Below are positions 24,701 through 35,737 of a stretch of DNA of 64,000 nt, in pieces. The translations under genes and the position numbers were made by a program. The stretch is from Trebouxia sp. TZW2008 (lineage: Eukaryota > Chlorophyta > Trebouxiophyceae > Trebouxiales > Trebouxiaceae). The DNA is taken from the NCBI GenBank assembly GCA_002118135.1, contig BDIU01000020.1:1-64000 (forward strand). Reading direction: 5' to 3'. Below the pieces are notes generated by a model, which searched no databases, was not told where the DNA came from, and saw nothing but the letters and a program-made list of their open reading frames with translations. Positions within the stretch are counted from its first letter, which is position 1, and each line of letters starts with the position of its first letter.

Positions 24701-27700
24701 TGAAGAATTGCTCGTGCACCAGCCCCTGCCCCTCACACACCCCCAGGGGCCCCTCCAGCCCGTATCACTGGCTGCTGACCAGGATCCCATCAGCTGCCCG
24801 TGTGCAAAGTCGGCATACAGCTCCACTTGCACCATAAGTGGCAAAATCCGCCTGCTTGACCGTACGCAGCGGGGGGACGTCACAAGTCACTGGTGAAGTT
24901 CAAAGCTCAATCTGCAAGGAAACTTTGCATGAATCAAAGCTTAAGCTGTGGATGGTAGCAGCTGGTGCCAGAAGTTCTGTCAACATCAAAACACACAGCT
25001 TGGCACTATTGACAGATGAAGCTTCAAAGCTACCTGCAGGTGATAAACGTCAGCGTCCGCAACCTCAGTGGACATTCTGTCAGCCAGTCAGGCACTGATG
25101 GCAAAACAGCTCAAAAGCTACCTGTAAATGATGGTAGTCAGCGCCAGCAGTCTGGTCTTTCTGGAAGAGCTGATCCAAGTAATGGTGCAGCTTATGCCAC
25201 CATGACTCTGCCTCACTGCTGTCACCCATATCTGCTGCCCGCTGCTGCTCTGCCTACACACGGCAAGGCGGAACCAGTTTTGCTACGAGGCACAGTGGAA
25301 CGGTCACATGACGCCCGCAATGCTGGACAAATGGGTGGCAATGAAGTTGAAGGTCGACAAAGCTGCAATTCAACAACCAAAGGACAGCTCAAATGCCAAC
25401 AGAGCAATCCATGTGTCGCACAACAGCCATGATGATGTTGGAAAGCAAAATCAACTATATCAGGTCAATTGAAGCGCCCAAATAGAGCGCACTACAGTAG
25501 ATGCAGGAACCTCATCATACTGGTCCATAAGCAGCTGCACAGCTTGCTCCTCATCAATAGCCAGCAGCTGAGCTACAACAATCATGTGCAGTTGATGTTA
25601 CAGAAGACAAACCTGAATGGAGGGCACGACAGTGGAGGCAGGGATCTCATCATATTGGTCCATCAGCAGCTGCACAGCACGCTCCTCATCAATGGCCAGC
25701 AGCTGTGCGACTCGCTCATGCAGTACAGGCAGCAAGTGGTGCTCCTGAATGAAGTCAAAAACGGCGGGCTGCTGCTGGCGCAGGTAGATGGCCAGTGCCA
25801 GGTCATAGCGGCCTTGCAGCTGGTACAGCTGGGCTGCCACCTGCAAAAGGGCCTCTGTGTCTCCACCAGGGGCACGTATCCTGCAGGTGACAAGGACTGT
25901 AAGTGAATGCTGGCGTATGTGGATGGCCAGTGCCAGGTTGTATCTGCCCTGCAGCTGTTACAGCTGGGCTGCTACCTGCAAGAGAGCCTGTGTATCAGCC
26001 CCTGGCGCGCGTATCCTGCAGCACGGGATTGACAGCAATCCTGCACAGGTAGATGAAGTAAAAATTGAAGGGCTGCTGCTGGCGTAGGTAGATGGTCAGT
26101 GCCAGGTCGTGCCAATTGCAGGGCAGATACAACCTGGCACTGAATCAGCTGCAGGGCTGACCTTTAGCTAGCTGCTCAATATTGTTGTTGAGGTGCAGTC
26201 AAAGCCATGCAGGCTCTCCGCCCCTGACAGTGACACAGAGGCCCTGATGCAAGGTGCTTTGCAACACTGCAGGCTGCTGTTGGCTCAGATAGATGCCTAG
26301 AGCCAGCCAACAGTGGTCACACAGCTATACTAGCTGTGGCAGCGCAGCTATCCTAGCTGTGGCAGCGCAGCTATACTAGCTGTGGCAGCGCAGCTATCCT
26401 AGCTGTGGCAGCGCAGCTATACTAGCTGTGTGACCACTGTTGGCTGGCTCTAGGCATCTATCTGAGCCAACAGCAGCCTGCAGTCTTGCAGAATTCAGCA
26501 CTGCCAGAAACGTCCAAATAATTCGCCACCTATGCATACCTGACATCCTGTTGCTCTTGTGCTGCAGAGTTTGTGCGCCTGATAGTGATGGAGATGCAGT
26601 AGTGCAGGTGGCAGCACAGCTATACCAGCCGCACAGCCAGTACCAACAGACTCTGCTCATCTACAGGCATGGACTACTTGCCTTCAGCTAGCTACTGAGC
26701 ATAGCTCACAGTATCATGCTGTGGTGCAGGATTCCTGTCCCTGACAGCAACAGAGACGCCCTGTTGCAGGTGGCAGCTCAGCCGCACCTGCTCTGCAGCT
26801 GGTACAGCTGAGCTGCCACCTGCAGTGGTGCATCTGTGTCACCACCATGGCATGGATCCTGCAGGGCATTGACAGCACTTCAGCAATACTGAACACGACT
26901 GGAAGGTCAAGGAGGCGGGCTGCTGCTGGCATGAGTAGATGGCCAGTGCTAGGTCGTATCTGCCTTGCAGTCGGTACAGCTGAGCTGTCACCTGCAGTAG
27001 CGCTTCTGTGTCACCACCAGGGCATGAGTCCTCAGGGCAGCACTGACATGACATCAAGCACACAGGCATCCATAGTCAGCAGGTAGCTTGAGGCTTGCAT
27101 GAGGTGGGGAAGGACAGAAGACACTTGCCTGTGCGACACAGCCTCTAGCAGTGTAGTGAAGGAGTAAAGGTACACAGGCCACTCCTTGAGCACAGTGATC
27201 AGGATGCTGCAGTCAGCCCGGCTCAGCAGAAAGGAATGCAACATCACGTCATAGGCAGTCTGGCGTAGGGGTGAGGTGGTGCAATAGAGGCAAAAGAAGA
27301 AAATGGCCTATGCAGCACAACCTCTACAAGTGTAGTGAAGGGGTAGTGGTCCACAGGCCACTCCTTTGACCAGAGCGAGCAGGATGCAATGATGGACGCA
27401 GCTCAGCAGGTAAGTGCAGGCGAAATTTTCCAGACGATGAAGTGATCAAGTCACACTATAAACAGGCGCTCGCCTATGTAGCACAGCCTCCAGCAGTGTA
27501 ATGAGGAAGTACAGGTCCATAGGTCATTCCTTGCCCATAGAGCCAGCAGGATGCTGTGATAGATGCAGCTCAGCAGGGAAGCGCAGGCAAAAATTTCCAG
27601 ACAATGAGGTGATCAAGTCGCACTATGAATAGGCGCTCACCTGTGCAGCACAGCCTCCAGCAGTGTAGTGAGGGAGTACAGGTCCACAGGCCACTCCTTA

Positions 27701-30700
27701 ACAAGAGCCAGCAGGATGCTGTGGTCAGCGCGGCTGAGCAGGAAGGCATGCAGCATCATGTCGTAGGCGGTTTGGCGCAGGGTGGGATCGTGGGTGGGTA
27801 TGTGGGGGGCCATGGCGGGTAGCTGCCGCCACTGGGCAAACATGTACACCCATCGCTCCCAGGCAGCCGCATTGTCCTGCATTCAACCAGGACTCAGCCA
27901 GGCTCATTGACAACTTGCACACTTCAGCTCAGGTACTGCTTGTGTGGCCCGACTTCCACGTGGCCAGGCCAGCTTTCCATGATGTTCATAACATTGCCTG
28001 AAAGCAGCAGTAAGCAATGGCTGTATAAGGCCCATGTCTTGCTACTCAACTGCAGCTGCTGCAAATTCTGTTTGACCACGTCATTTGCATCAACCTCTGT
28101 CACTGTATCATTGATGTCAAAAGCCGAGCACGAGCAGCAGGGCATCAACTCAAGTAAGCCAGGCAATGGTGCGTGGGAGTGTCAGTCAACTGCTGAGCAT
28201 CCTGCAGCCAACTCATGGGATGTATGCAGAGGGCAGGTCACCTTGAGGAGGCGGGGCATGAGGGCAGCTGCCTCTTCAAAACGCTCCTGGGACACCAGGA
28301 ACTCCAGGTACTGCCCTGCCACCTGCACTCCACCACCACAGCTTGAGGCGTGCGTACCTCCAGCAAGTATGGCAGAGAGCCTTCATCAGCGCACTTTCAA
28401 ACATACGGTTTCAGGCAAGTACAGGGACAAATCTTGTACACGTTTGACTTTACTTTTGCTTGCAACCCAGAGTCAGGGAGAGCAGTAGGGCCAGCTGCAG
28501 GGACATGACCAGGCCTCCAAGTTGTGATGTGAGCATCACGCCTAAGGGAGATTGCAAGCTAGCATATAATTTCAGGCAGCAAAGACTCAATTGCAGCAAC
28601 TGGTGTTCTTCTTCTGATTTGTGCACAGCATGGCGCTCATTTTGTCGTGCAAGGGGAATTCCGTTCTTCACGAAGCACTACACAAGAAGCGTAGCACTAC
28701 ACAAGAAGCGAAGAGCATGACACAGGCATAACATGGAGTGGCATGGCCATTTATGAGATCTGGAATAATGCAGCAGATGGGCACAGCATAGGCTGACCTG
28801 TTCCCTGAGTTAAGGTACAGCGGACAAGGCTGGCATATACTGACATGACCATGTGCCACAGAATCTTGGCAAGTGCAATAAACAGGTCCAGAATCAGCTG
28901 ACCTGTTCCCTAGTGGCCTGGGAAAGGGTGACATCACTCTCTATGATGTCCAGAGCCTGCTCAAAGCGTGAGTGCTCCAGCAGCCATGTCACTCGGTCAC
29001 TGCCGTCTCTTGGCCGCCCTACGATAATCTCCTGCAACAGCAATTGACTGCTGTATATCTGCATACTAGGCATTTGTGCATGATCAAGCCGGTACATACA
29101 GTAGCAACCAGATGCCTCTAGACTGAGTGACAACCTGAGACATCTTCAACATAGTAATGACGACCTTGGCAGCACATGCCTGCCTGGTGTGCAAGTGCCA
29201 ACTCAAGTGTTTATGAGTAAGTACACTAACTGCGGCATTCCAGTACAAGAAAATTGATCATTGCCCTAATGCGTGCTCAAGACTGGGCTGGAGCTGCACA
29301 GCGATACTCACTCATACACAGCAGCATAGGGCATGTGTTGTACAGAACCTGAGCAAGAGCTGCCACAACAGTCAGGCACTAGACAGTGGCTTGATGTCTA
29401 TGATCAATGAAGTGAGCAATCACCTTAGGAGAGACAACATAGTAGATGGGTTCTTCCCCGTCTGCCCACCACTTGGTGGCCTGCCTGCTCACAGGGGCAG
29501 CAGGGTTGATGCCGTTCAGCCTCAATTGGGTGCGCGGTAAGTAGCAGGCAGCCAGAGCATACTCTGCAGGCTCGTAGTCCTCATACCCTGTGTCACACAA
29601 TCCTTCAAAAAGCTTGAAACGTGGTCGCCTGCCTGCTCACAGGGGCAGCAGGGCTGGTGCCGTTTAGCCTTAGCTGGGTGCTGGCCCGGAGCGGGGTAGG
29701 TAGCAGGCAGCCGGTGCATACTCTGCAGCCTCATAGTCCTCAGACCCTGTGTTACAATGGCCTCTTCAGAGCGTATTGAAAGGGAGGAGAATGAGAGGTG
29801 CAGGGCAGGCAGCAGGCGGCAATAACATCCTAGCAGCACCCAAATCATCACCCTCAGGCATGGCAGCAGCGGCCTTTGCATCATTCCAGCGTCAGATTGT
29901 TGATGAAGTGCAGCATAAATCTCGCCTGTGATAGACAGGGCATCAACTGCCACCTCTTCATGGTTCCAGGTCAGGATTTTGAGCTCTGGCCTCTCATGCT
30001 GTAGCTCTGTGCTAACCCCAGTAGACCCCGTCCCCTCACCCCCAGGCATAGCAGCAGCGGCCTTTGCCAGGTTGTTTAAGGGCCGCGGCGAGGAGCCCTC
30101 CAGGGCAGTGTTGTATGCCAAGACTGCAATGTCAGCCCCAAAAGGCGCTATGCCCTGTACTGAAAGCACGGCAGCTGTAGGCCCTGTTGAATTGTCATCC
30201 TCAGCAATTGCTGTTTCATCAGGGCATTATTGTATGCAAGAACTGCGCCATAAGGTTCAGAAGGCACTGGACTGAAGTGCCATTGTTGCTTTGCTCCTAC
30301 AGCTTTAGGTAACGCCGCGCAAGGTAAGTATGTATGCAGTGTCAGGCTATCAAGCAGTGCTGCCATGGGGGCGTGATCATGAGACTTGCAAGGAAGTACA
30401 GTGTGCTTCGTCAAGTTGTGGGGACAGCCTGTAGTGCAGGCTAAGGGCTTACCACAACTAGGCTATCCAGCTGGAAGGACACAACCACCTCTACAGATCG
30501 CAAAGCCTCCAGATCTGTGCCCTTACGCCTCATGTGCGCAACCTGCAGTCACCATCACAATGAGCACGGTGTTCAAGCTTGCCCATCATGGTGTTGTTAT
30601 TGCTGCAAACAGTATGTGCGAAGACCGTTGCACAGCAGCTCGGCAGCTGTGTTCAGGTTGTGGCTTGACACATTGACTCCCGATGATACAACAGCACATT

Positions 30701-33700
30701 GGACCCTGGCCCTGCCTGACACTTAGCCTGACCTATCAGCAAATACAGCTGGAGCTTTCTGAGCAGCGCCAGACAGCTGATAGCAAATGTCTAACCTACA
30801 GTGGGGTAGGCGATTCCAAATATTCTGGCCCAATATGCAACAGCAGTCAGCTGCGTCAGCTAGGCAGGTCAATGGACATGTGCCAACCTCTGAAAATGGT
30901 GAAAGTCTAGACCACACCTTTTCCCATTAGAGCAGTCACACAGCGACGTCTTCCTGCTTTGCATTCAGGGCAAGTTAGTCATCAAGTCAAGAATTCTGCA
31001 AAAGCATCATGTCACCTTGATGGTGTGATGCCAGCCCATGTACAGAATGCGGTCTGCATCCCAGAAGAGCTGAAGATGTAGGGACTACCACTAAGCAGAC
31101 GCCAGAGAGTACCATGGGCTGTCCCATTGTGTTGACTCTCAAGCAGGTGGATGTGCAAATGCAGTGGAGTGCGGTACCTTGATGGTGTGGTGCCAGCCCA
31201 TATATAGGATGTGCTCTCCATCCCAGAACAGCTGGCAGGAGGTGCCCTCTGCATTGCTGCCAAGCAGCCACATTAGCATCAGTCACTTGCGATGTCAAGA
31301 TCTGGACATGCTAGCAGGTCATGTGGTTGTTACAATGTGCATTGTAGCTGAGCAGCCACACTAGCATCAGTCACTGGCAGTGCCAAGTTTGGGACATGCT
31401 AGCTTGATGAGCTGCAAGAGCATGGACCATGATCTGCAAGTTAAGCGCTGCAGACAGAAACTTTCAAGTGTTGCATCTGTGCCGATGACAGGACCTGGCA
31501 CTGTAGCAGACTGTCCATGTTTGCAGCCTGTCTGCTGCTCACAAGGCAGTTTTTTTGTTGAAAAAAGGATGATAACAATGCTGTGTGCGCTTGTACCACA
31601 TAAGCAGTGCCATCTGCAGACAAGCTTGACATGGCTATGCGACAAGCAGCAAAGTGTTGAGTTTGACAAGCAGCGAGTTGTCAGGTCACCTGTTTTTCGG
31701 CTTCTCCAGCTTGCCGATCCTGGTATGTGCTGCTGTATCATATACCTGCATCAAGCAACAATGCAGCATAGCAAACTGCAGCTTGCATACAACCAAACCA
31801 GCACTGTTCACAGAACACGCAAGCTGTGTTCTTTTATTTTGAATCATCATCTGCTGGTGAAGTTTGCACAGGCTGAGTGGTGCAGTCAGTCATCAAAGGT
31901 TCAACAAAGCATCTGAAAAGCTTGCATGTGAAGCGGTGAATGGTACTGGATGAGGCTGAGCTCTGTCACCAAACAGCAGTAGCTTGCCAGATTGCATGTA
32001 CATGAGGTATGTGCTTATGTACACGAGAGTTGCTGTTCATTCATTTCGCTTCGAGGTTGTTAGGCTCAGTTGGCCATCACAAACTTTGCATATGTTTTCA
32101 AGCAAAGCTGTATTCAATGCATCATAAGCACAAAGCAGAACAAGAGTCACAAGCTGTTACCCTAACACAGATGTTGTTGGCCCAGGCTACCAGGGTGCCC
32201 GCCCACCTTATGATCGGAACAGGGCCCTCACCAGCATGTATGATGTTGTCTTTGGCACCCAACCACCCCTGCTTGGCGAAAGAGGTGTTGTTGATTACCG
32301 TTTTAACATGTTTATTACTGTTGGTCTCAAACTTCAACTTTGGTTCTTTCCTGTTGTTCCCTGAATTTTTGGCGTCAAGCATACATTCTGTACACAAGCG
32401 AAGCATAGCATGGAGCCTTCTTTGGTGCTGAGCTCGAAATTGGACAGCAACAGTCGTGATGACGGCATGTGTGATGCCAGCAGGCGTCAAGGCAAGCACA
32501 GCATTTGTACTCTCAGCTGTCATAAAGCTGATGTGAAATCCTGTGATGATCATGGCTGTACATATGCTTGTGCGTTTCCTTGTTTGCAAGATTGCAGTAC
32601 AAGGCGATATATCACATGCTGGCCTGCATCTTCTGCACTTGGCAAAGATGTTCTGTCAAGCATGCTGTGCACCGTGGCATGCTGACAATCAAATACGGCC
32701 AAGCATCATGGAAGCATACTGGTCAACTCAGAGAGAGCATTTCTGCAGCTGCTGAACGAAGTCAAGGCAGCTCTATAGCAACCTATACACTAATGGGCAT
32801 AGGCATGTTTGCAGGACAAAGCTCAACTCACCCTGGAGTTCAAGTTGACTTGACCCGCCAAGCCGCCTGTCATGAACTCCCTTGTCTTGCGGCTGCCATA
32901 CCTTGGGTCCAAGGCCATAGTCTACAATGCAGAGCAGCAGTGAGTATCGTGGGGCTCAAATACCTAGTGATTGCTTAGTGGAATTGTAACGAGTGCAAAC
33001 ACACAACAACACTGCCGTACCTTGAGTCCAAGGCCATAGTCTACAGTGCAGAGGAGCAGTGAGTATTGTGGGTCTTGAACACCTACTGACTGCTTAGTGG
33101 GACTGCGAGCAGTCCAACCCCGCAGTCTACAATGCAGGGCATCAACATATGCCTTGAACCTTGGCTACCTACTGGAAGCTAAGTGAGATTGCAAGCTGCC
33201 AGAGCCATAGTCTACAATAAAGTGCATGGGCCTGAGTGCCGAATGGAAGCCAAGTGGTGTTGCACGCCATCCAAGGCCATAGCGTACAATGTAGTGCTTC
33301 ACTGATTGCCATCAGCTCAACTACCCACTGCAACGCCATTGTTCAGATTATGTGGCAATGGCATTGTAGTGGGTGATTGAGCTCATGCCAACCACTGACT
33401 CACCACATTGTACTAAACGCAGTGCAAGGCCATAGTCTACCAGGCAAGGCGTTGGTGAGCGCCATGGACCGCAAGGTAAGTGGTATTGCCACTGCTCCAA
33501 GCTCATGGTCTACAATGGAGTGCATCAGTGATTGCCCTCAGGTCATGCATACACTGGACGCTATGTGATGCTGCAAGCAGTGCATGGCCATATTCTACAC
33601 ACTGCATGGCAGCCATGAGTGCCATGGGCTGACCTCCTTAGTGAAAGCCAGATAATACTGCAAGCGGTGCAGGGCCGAAACTTGTAATGCAGTGCATCAG

Positions 33701-34742
33701 TGGATGTCATGTCCTCAGCTACACCCAGCAAACCATGTGGTATTGCAAGCAGTCCAAAGCCACACTCAACACGACGCAAGATATGCCATGGGCTGACCTC
33801 CTCATCAAAAGCTAGGTGGTATTGCAAGCAGTGCAGAGATCTACAATGCAGTGCATCAGTGAGTGCCACGAACTCAATTAGACACTGAAAGCTTGGCAAG
33901 TCTGCAAGCATTTGACACAGAGTGCTGTATATACCTTGATGGGTCTGCTGTACTTGAACTTGGACACCTCCTCAGTGTACAAGCTGTGCACCTGCATATG
34001 GCATGAGATGATATTACAACACAGGTGCATTGCTTGAAAGAATGCGCATTGCTGCTGATTGCGGAAGCCAGACGGTGAGCAAGAAGGCATTTCATAGGCC
34101 ATACAGTGATTACTTGACATACAACTGCTTGGTACCAGATCAGTTGTCACAAGATGGATTCGTCACTACTCAAAAGTAGCATTGCAGTGCTTGGTTTGCA
34201 CTTGCATCGAGAATGTCACAATATTCAGTGTCACTACAGAAAGAAGTGTACACTGTAAACACAAGCAGTGCCGGTCAGCTTACCGTAGCGCCACCATCAT
34301 CTGAGCAGCTGCCCACAAATTCGGCTGTCTCATCGAAGCAGAGGTCATTGACAGGTCCTTTGTGTGCTTGGAAACGGCGCACCTGTCAAAGCAACATGGC
34401 TGAAAAGCTGCGTCAATCTTTTTCATGCAACCACAGGCAGCAGCGCCGCAGTTGAGATTTGACAAAGGTTTTGGACGCAGTTATGTGTTAGCCTAAGGCT
34501 GCTTTTCGCCTGGCCATGGCAGAGCTGGCCTGATGACTGACCTCATTGCCATCATAGTCAAGGAGATGCACGCTGCCATCCCGTGTGCCCAGTGCCAGCA
34601 TCTTTTCTGACACACAGAGGCATGAAGCCTCTGTCTCAAGCAGGAGATCTCCAGTGTCTGCCTCAAGGCGTTGATACTTCAGTCTAGGTTCCTCCTCATC
34701 AGGAATGCTGCTTGAGGTACTGGCTCCGCTACTTGAGGACAT
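21747..34742 (-). CDS. VPS41: VPS41, HOPS tethering complex subunit
   Basis: HOPS subunit for late endosome/vacuole fusion: WD40-like beta-propeller, then alpha-solenoid with a clathrin repeat. Phase-consistent exons: 34742-34542 (LKYQRLEADTG, KMLALGTRDGSVHLLDYDGN), 34382-34284, 33991-33935, 32921-32832 (REFMTGGLAGQVNLNS), 32268-32161 (HAGEGPVPIIRWAGTLVAWA), 31256-31178 (QLFWDGEHILYMGW), 30542-30453, 30159-29926, 29587-29424 (EPIYYVVSPK), 29031-28903, 28322-28242, 27876-27641 (DPTLRQTAYDMMLHAFLLS), 25880-25613, 25253-25122 (HHYLDQLFQKDQTAGADYHH), 24657-24460 (ALHLIIQHLHDIPQ), 23761-23677 (AIEFVQMQRDDDLWETLIG), 23472-23285 (LVHIIADFRTQTSLREGC). The donor after 29,926 is GC. Unresolved are a few joins (32.1-31.3 kb, 30.4-30.2 kb) and the C-terminus. 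There a coil (RLYHEVRHALSHLYI), a low-complexity acidic linker and a last exon ending at TAG 21,747 can be seen, but the usual RING finger is not clearly recoverable. Thirteen kb for about 0.9-1 kb of residues reflects echo-filled introns. Confidence 0.93.
23040..23270 (-). repeat. Two copies of the VPS41 LREGC exon
   Basis: The segment at about 23,040-23,120 repeats the end of exon 23285-23472 almost exactly (VHIIADFRTQTSLREGCN, then ILLAQ and GTC donor). A more degraded copy lies at about 23,160-23,225. Both lie downstream of the original in the next intron. Confidence 0.85.
24060..24835 (-). repeat. Partial copies flanking VPS41 exon 24460-24657
   Basis: Copies of the exon's 3' end (SQALHLIIQHLHDIP) occur at about 24,240-24,300 and 24,060-24,145. 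A copy of its 5' half (VELYADFAHGQLMG) occurs at 24,690-24,835 on the other side. Each copy is truncated or frameshifted. Confidence 0.85.
25478..27045 (-). repeat. Cluster of copies of the VPS41 clathrin-repeat exon (25613-25880)
   Basis: At least six fragments of this exon surround it. A 3' part lies at 25,478-25,570. 5' parts with (Q)VAAQLYQLQ or RYDLALAIY lie at about 25,910-26,012, 26,030-26,130, 26,205-26,330, 26,700-26,845 and 26,835-27,045. One block in the opposite orientation lies at 26,440-26,690. The best preserved (27,030-26,940) reads GDTEALLQVTAQLYRLQGRY before losing frame. Confidence 0.85.
26266..26484. repeat. 219-bp near-perfect palindrome enclosing 23-bp repeats
   Basis: The left arm begins at ACTGCAGGCTGCTGTTGGC (26,266) and the right arm ends with its exact complement at 26,484. 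Arms of at least 65 bp match, including TAGAGCCAGCCAACAGTGGT. The centre holds about four 23-bp units (AGCTATACTAGCTGTGGCAG plus CGC, alternating A/C at one site). The arm and unit sequences derive from the adjacent VPS41 exon copies. Confidence 0.9.
27125..27590 (-). repeat. Three degraded copies of VPS41 exon 27641-27876
   Basis: Copies lie at 27,125-27,268 (TAYDVMLHSFLLSRAD, TTLLEAVSHR), 27,303-27,415 and 27,473-27,588. They lie in tandem downstream of the original and cover only its 3' half, including the splice-donor side. The first is still open; the others carry frame errors. Confidence 0.9.
29600..30300 (-). repeat. Copies of VPS41 exons 29424-29587 and 29926-30159
   Basis: 29,610-29,760 repeats the first exon (SEDYEAAEYAPAACYLPR, then a frameshift before the RLNG and PAAPVSRQAT parts). 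29,820-29,925 repeats the AKAAAAMPGG part of the second. 30,200-30,290 repeats its start (SEPYGAVLAYNNAL against GADIAVLAYNTAL). Confidence 0.8.
31016..31256 (-). repeat. VPS41: Duplicated VPS41 propeller exon, both copies splice-competent
   Basis: Copy 1 (31256-31178) encodes QLFWDGEHILYMGWHHTIK with GTACCG donor. Copy 2 (31069-31016, 54 nt) encodes LFWDADRILYMGWHHTIK with TTCAG acceptor and GTGACA donor. Both end in phase 0. Copy 1 starts in phase 2 and copy 2 in phase 0, so copy 2 can be added after copy 1 in frame. Confidence 0.85.
32922..33934. repeat. VPS41 intron built from about ten copies of an acceptor-side segment
   Basis: The sequence at the 5' edge of exon 32921 (plus-strand GGCCATAGTCTACAATGCAG) recurs with variation near 33,030, 33,115, 33,205, 33,275, 33,430, 33,505, 33,585, 33,675 and 33,830. 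It is usually followed by GTGCATCAGTGAGTGCC-like sequence. The copy near 33,020 even includes part of the exon (TACCTTGAGTCCAAGGCC). The whole intron consists of this. Confidence 0.85.
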
Positions 34743-35737
34743 TATCTCGTGTCACAACGTATCTACAAATAAGCTGAGGGACATGCTCGGACAGGTGAGG
34801 TGATGGTGCCAGGGAGGTGCTTGATTTGCGGGTGTGGCACTTCCCCAGCAGGCCGAGGACTAGCAAGACCAGATGACTGCGTGCTCCCGCTCGCTGATTC
34901 GCTGGCGAGAGGGATCAAGCTGCGACGGCTAGAGTCAAGCGGCGTTTTTGTGGAGTCAGTTGTGACCGCATGTGATGGTTGACTGGACGATCGAGATGTT
35001 TGCTTTTGTACATATGCGCGACTCAGAATCGCAAAATCGATGCGCGAGGATCACCCGCACTTATTGCGCCGTTCGCCTTGATGTCCGTCAGCAGAGCCGT
35101 GAACGCAAACGCTCTGGATGCATGTTTACACTTAACAATAGCTGATGCAGCAAGTGAATGAACAAAACTGATGCAAACGGTATGTGCGCAATGCGAAAGT
35201 TGACACCTGAGTGAAAACTGTGAGTACTGCTGGTCGGAAACGTTGGTGACCAAACAAAATCCGAGAGAGGAGCTGCATACATAGCTGCATACATTGAAGA
35301 AGATGCACACCTGCCAGACTTCGTGCATGCACATTGTTGTCTGCAGCTGATCTGCTATGCAACGATATCATCTGTAGCAGCGGCACTGTACTCAACTGCA
35401 ACAACATCAATGCATTCAACTTGGTGCTTTGTTACACCCATCAATGAGCTGTTGAAACCTTTCTCAAAACAGACAAAGCATCACTTGTTGTTGTTGCCGA
35501 TTGACACACTATGATTTAAGTCTGAGTGTACCGGCAAAACCCGGCTATGTGAGGCTTGGTCAGGCAACGAAATCTGCTCAAGAAGTTCTTGACTGTGTTG
35601 TCATCAGAGGCGTCAAGTGTCAGAGACATGTAATCCAGCAATTGCTGGCTAAATCTGCTGATGCACTTGCTTTCTGAAGGGTGCAAGAGGATGCAAAGCC
35701 TTCTTGACCATACAAATCGCTGCTCAAAAGCAGCAGC
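34743..35737. other. Upstream region of VPS41
   Basis: It lies between the VPS41 start and the end of the next minus-strand gene, and should hold the VPS41 promoter. No gene or repeat was recognised in it. Confidence 0.4.
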
